A DNA stretch of 64,000 nucleotides from CAYSCS01 sp964429695. Its GTDB lineage: Bacteria > Acidobacteriota > Aminicenantia > Aminicenantales > Aminicenantaceae. Both the position numbers and the translations under genes were made by a program. The DNA is taken from positions 1 through 64,000 of the forward strand of contig CAYSCS010000101.1 in the NCBI GenBank assembly GCA_964429695.1, given 5' to 3'. Each line of letters begins with the position of its first letter. Within the stretch, counting starts at the first letter, position 1. Positions 63,319 to 64,000 of the stretch are shown in pieces. Under the pieces are notes generated by a model. It made no database searches. It was not told the origin of the DNA and was given only the letters and a program-made list of their open reading frames with translations.

Positions 63319-64000
63319 TCAGTAAATCTGGCTGATCAAACTGTTTATTTCTTTGTTGAATTCCGGGTCTTTAGACCTGAGCTTTTCAATTTTTCTAATG
63401 CTGTGTAAGACTGTTGTGTGATGTTTTCCACCGAATTTTCTACCTATTTCAGGCAGAGAACTTTTACTCAACTCCTTGCACAAATACATGGCAATTTGTC
63501 GGGGAAAAGCAACTTTTGGAGAATTGTTTCTAGATTTCAATTCAGAAAGCTTAATTTTAAATCTATGACAAATCACCTTCTGTATTTTTTCCACAGTCAC
63601 AGAAACTTCTGTTTCATCAAGCAATCCCTTTAAGGCTTCTTTAGCCAGTTCAAGGTCAATTGGTTCTCCTCTTAGAGAGGAAAAGACGATTACTCTCCTT
63701 AAATACCCCTCTAACTCTCTTATGTTCGAATGAACTTTATCTGCAATGTAAAGAGCCACGCTTTCAGGGAGGTTGATTCCTTCTAACTCAGATTTTTTCT
63801 TAAGAATGGCAATTCTTGTCTCAATGTCTGGAGGTTTTAAATCTGCAATCAAACCCCATTCGAATCTTGAACTGAAACGTTCTTCAAGGTTGGGAATCTC
63901 TTTTGGAGGGCAGTCTGAGGAGATGACAATCTGTTTCTGATTATCATAAAGATGGTTAAAGGTGTGAAAAAATTCTTCTTTCGTTCTTTCTCTTCCAGAA
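63319..64000 (-). CDS. dnaA: Chromosomal replication initiator DnaA (C-terminal part; start outside the window)
   Basis: The coding frame runs to the window edge (first full codon at 63999-63997), so the N-terminal and Walker A regions lie outside. The visible 226 residues begin inside the AAA+ domain (SGRERTKEEFFHTFNHLYD, IVISSDCPPKEIPNLEERF and the arginine-finger region SRFEWGLIADLKPPDIETR). They continue through sensor II and the lid, and end with DNA-binding domain IV, ARQIAMYLCKELSKSSLPEI and FGGKHHTTVLHSIRKIE, the DnaA-box recognition signature. The downstream gene is dnaN. A methionine at 63852 is internal and not the start. Confidence 0.96.
   Translation of the reverse strand, partial: SGRERTKEEFFHTFNHLYDNQKQIVISSDCPPKEIPNLEERFSSRFEWGLIADLKPPDIETRIAILKKKSELEGINLPESVALYIADKVHSNIRELEGYLRRVIVFSSLRGEPIDLELAKEALKGLLDETEVSVTVEKIQKVICHRFKIKLSELKSRNNSPKVAFPRQIAMYLCKELSKSSLPEIGRKFGGKHHTTVLHSIRKIEKLRSKDPEFNKEINSLISQIY

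Noticed and set aside
1..64000. CRISPR arrays, rRNA genes and tRNA genes
   Set aside because: No regularly spaced repeats and no rRNA or tRNA signature sequences were seen on either strand.

Overview
The window looks like chromosomal DNA from a Gram-negative, probably anaerobic, peptide-using bacterium. Two large Oar-type TonB-dependent receptors with an N-terminal carboxypeptidase-regulatory-like domain, two secreted S9 peptidases, a six-subunit Rnf complex, EtfAB and a polyferredoxin point towards Candidatus Aminicenantota or a related Acidobacteriota-like lineage. That placement is an inference from gene content; no rRNA or tRNA gene is present to test it. A DnaA gene cut by the right edge, followed by dnaN, places the right end near the usual replication-initiation genes.

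Layout. Bases 198-1963 hold a decayed IS1182-like element with recognisable inverted repeats, a transposase pseudogene and a small accessory ORF. It sits directly against the promoter of a GntR/FCD regulator. Next come an Oar-type receptor, malonyl-CoA decarboxylase and an APC permease. Bases 9058-14893 form a TetR-MMPL-LolA-like-beta-barrel operon on the minus strand, with two identical 16-bp palindromic operators. Bases 15791-26372 are a peptide-utilisation district: S9 peptidase, Oar-type receptor, S9 peptidase and S12 serine hydrolase. Core genes follow: dnaE and guaA on the minus strand, then apgM, an AMIN/Amidase_3 cell-wall amidase, a DUF362 protein and a polyferredoxin on the plus strand, then etfBA, then the yceD-rpmF-plsX-fabG-acpP-fabF lipid cluster behind a consensus promoter.

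Bases 43.1-50.2 kb are sparse. They hold a thioesterase, a TatD nuclease and a decayed S41 peptidase gene that is split by an 853-bp internally deleted IS21-type element whose ends, target duplication and istA/istB remnants can all be read. A conserved small gene and polA come next, then a GNAT-like protein. An Rnf operon (rnfCDGEAB) follows, extended by rseC, a NusG-domain-II protein and the flavin transferase apbE. Convergent dnaN and dnaA close the window.

How the parts may work together: receptors and secreted peptidases would capture and cut peptides. Amino-acid catabolism would feed EtfAB and ferredoxin, and Rnf (flavinylated by the adjacent ApbE) would couple ferredoxin oxidation to an ion gradient. 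Several solitary genes have a near-consensus sigma-70 promoter whose -10 box lies only 4-15 bases from the start codon, with no Shine-Dalgarno sequence. This suggests leaderless or very short-leader mRNAs. No CRISPR array, rRNA or tRNA was found.
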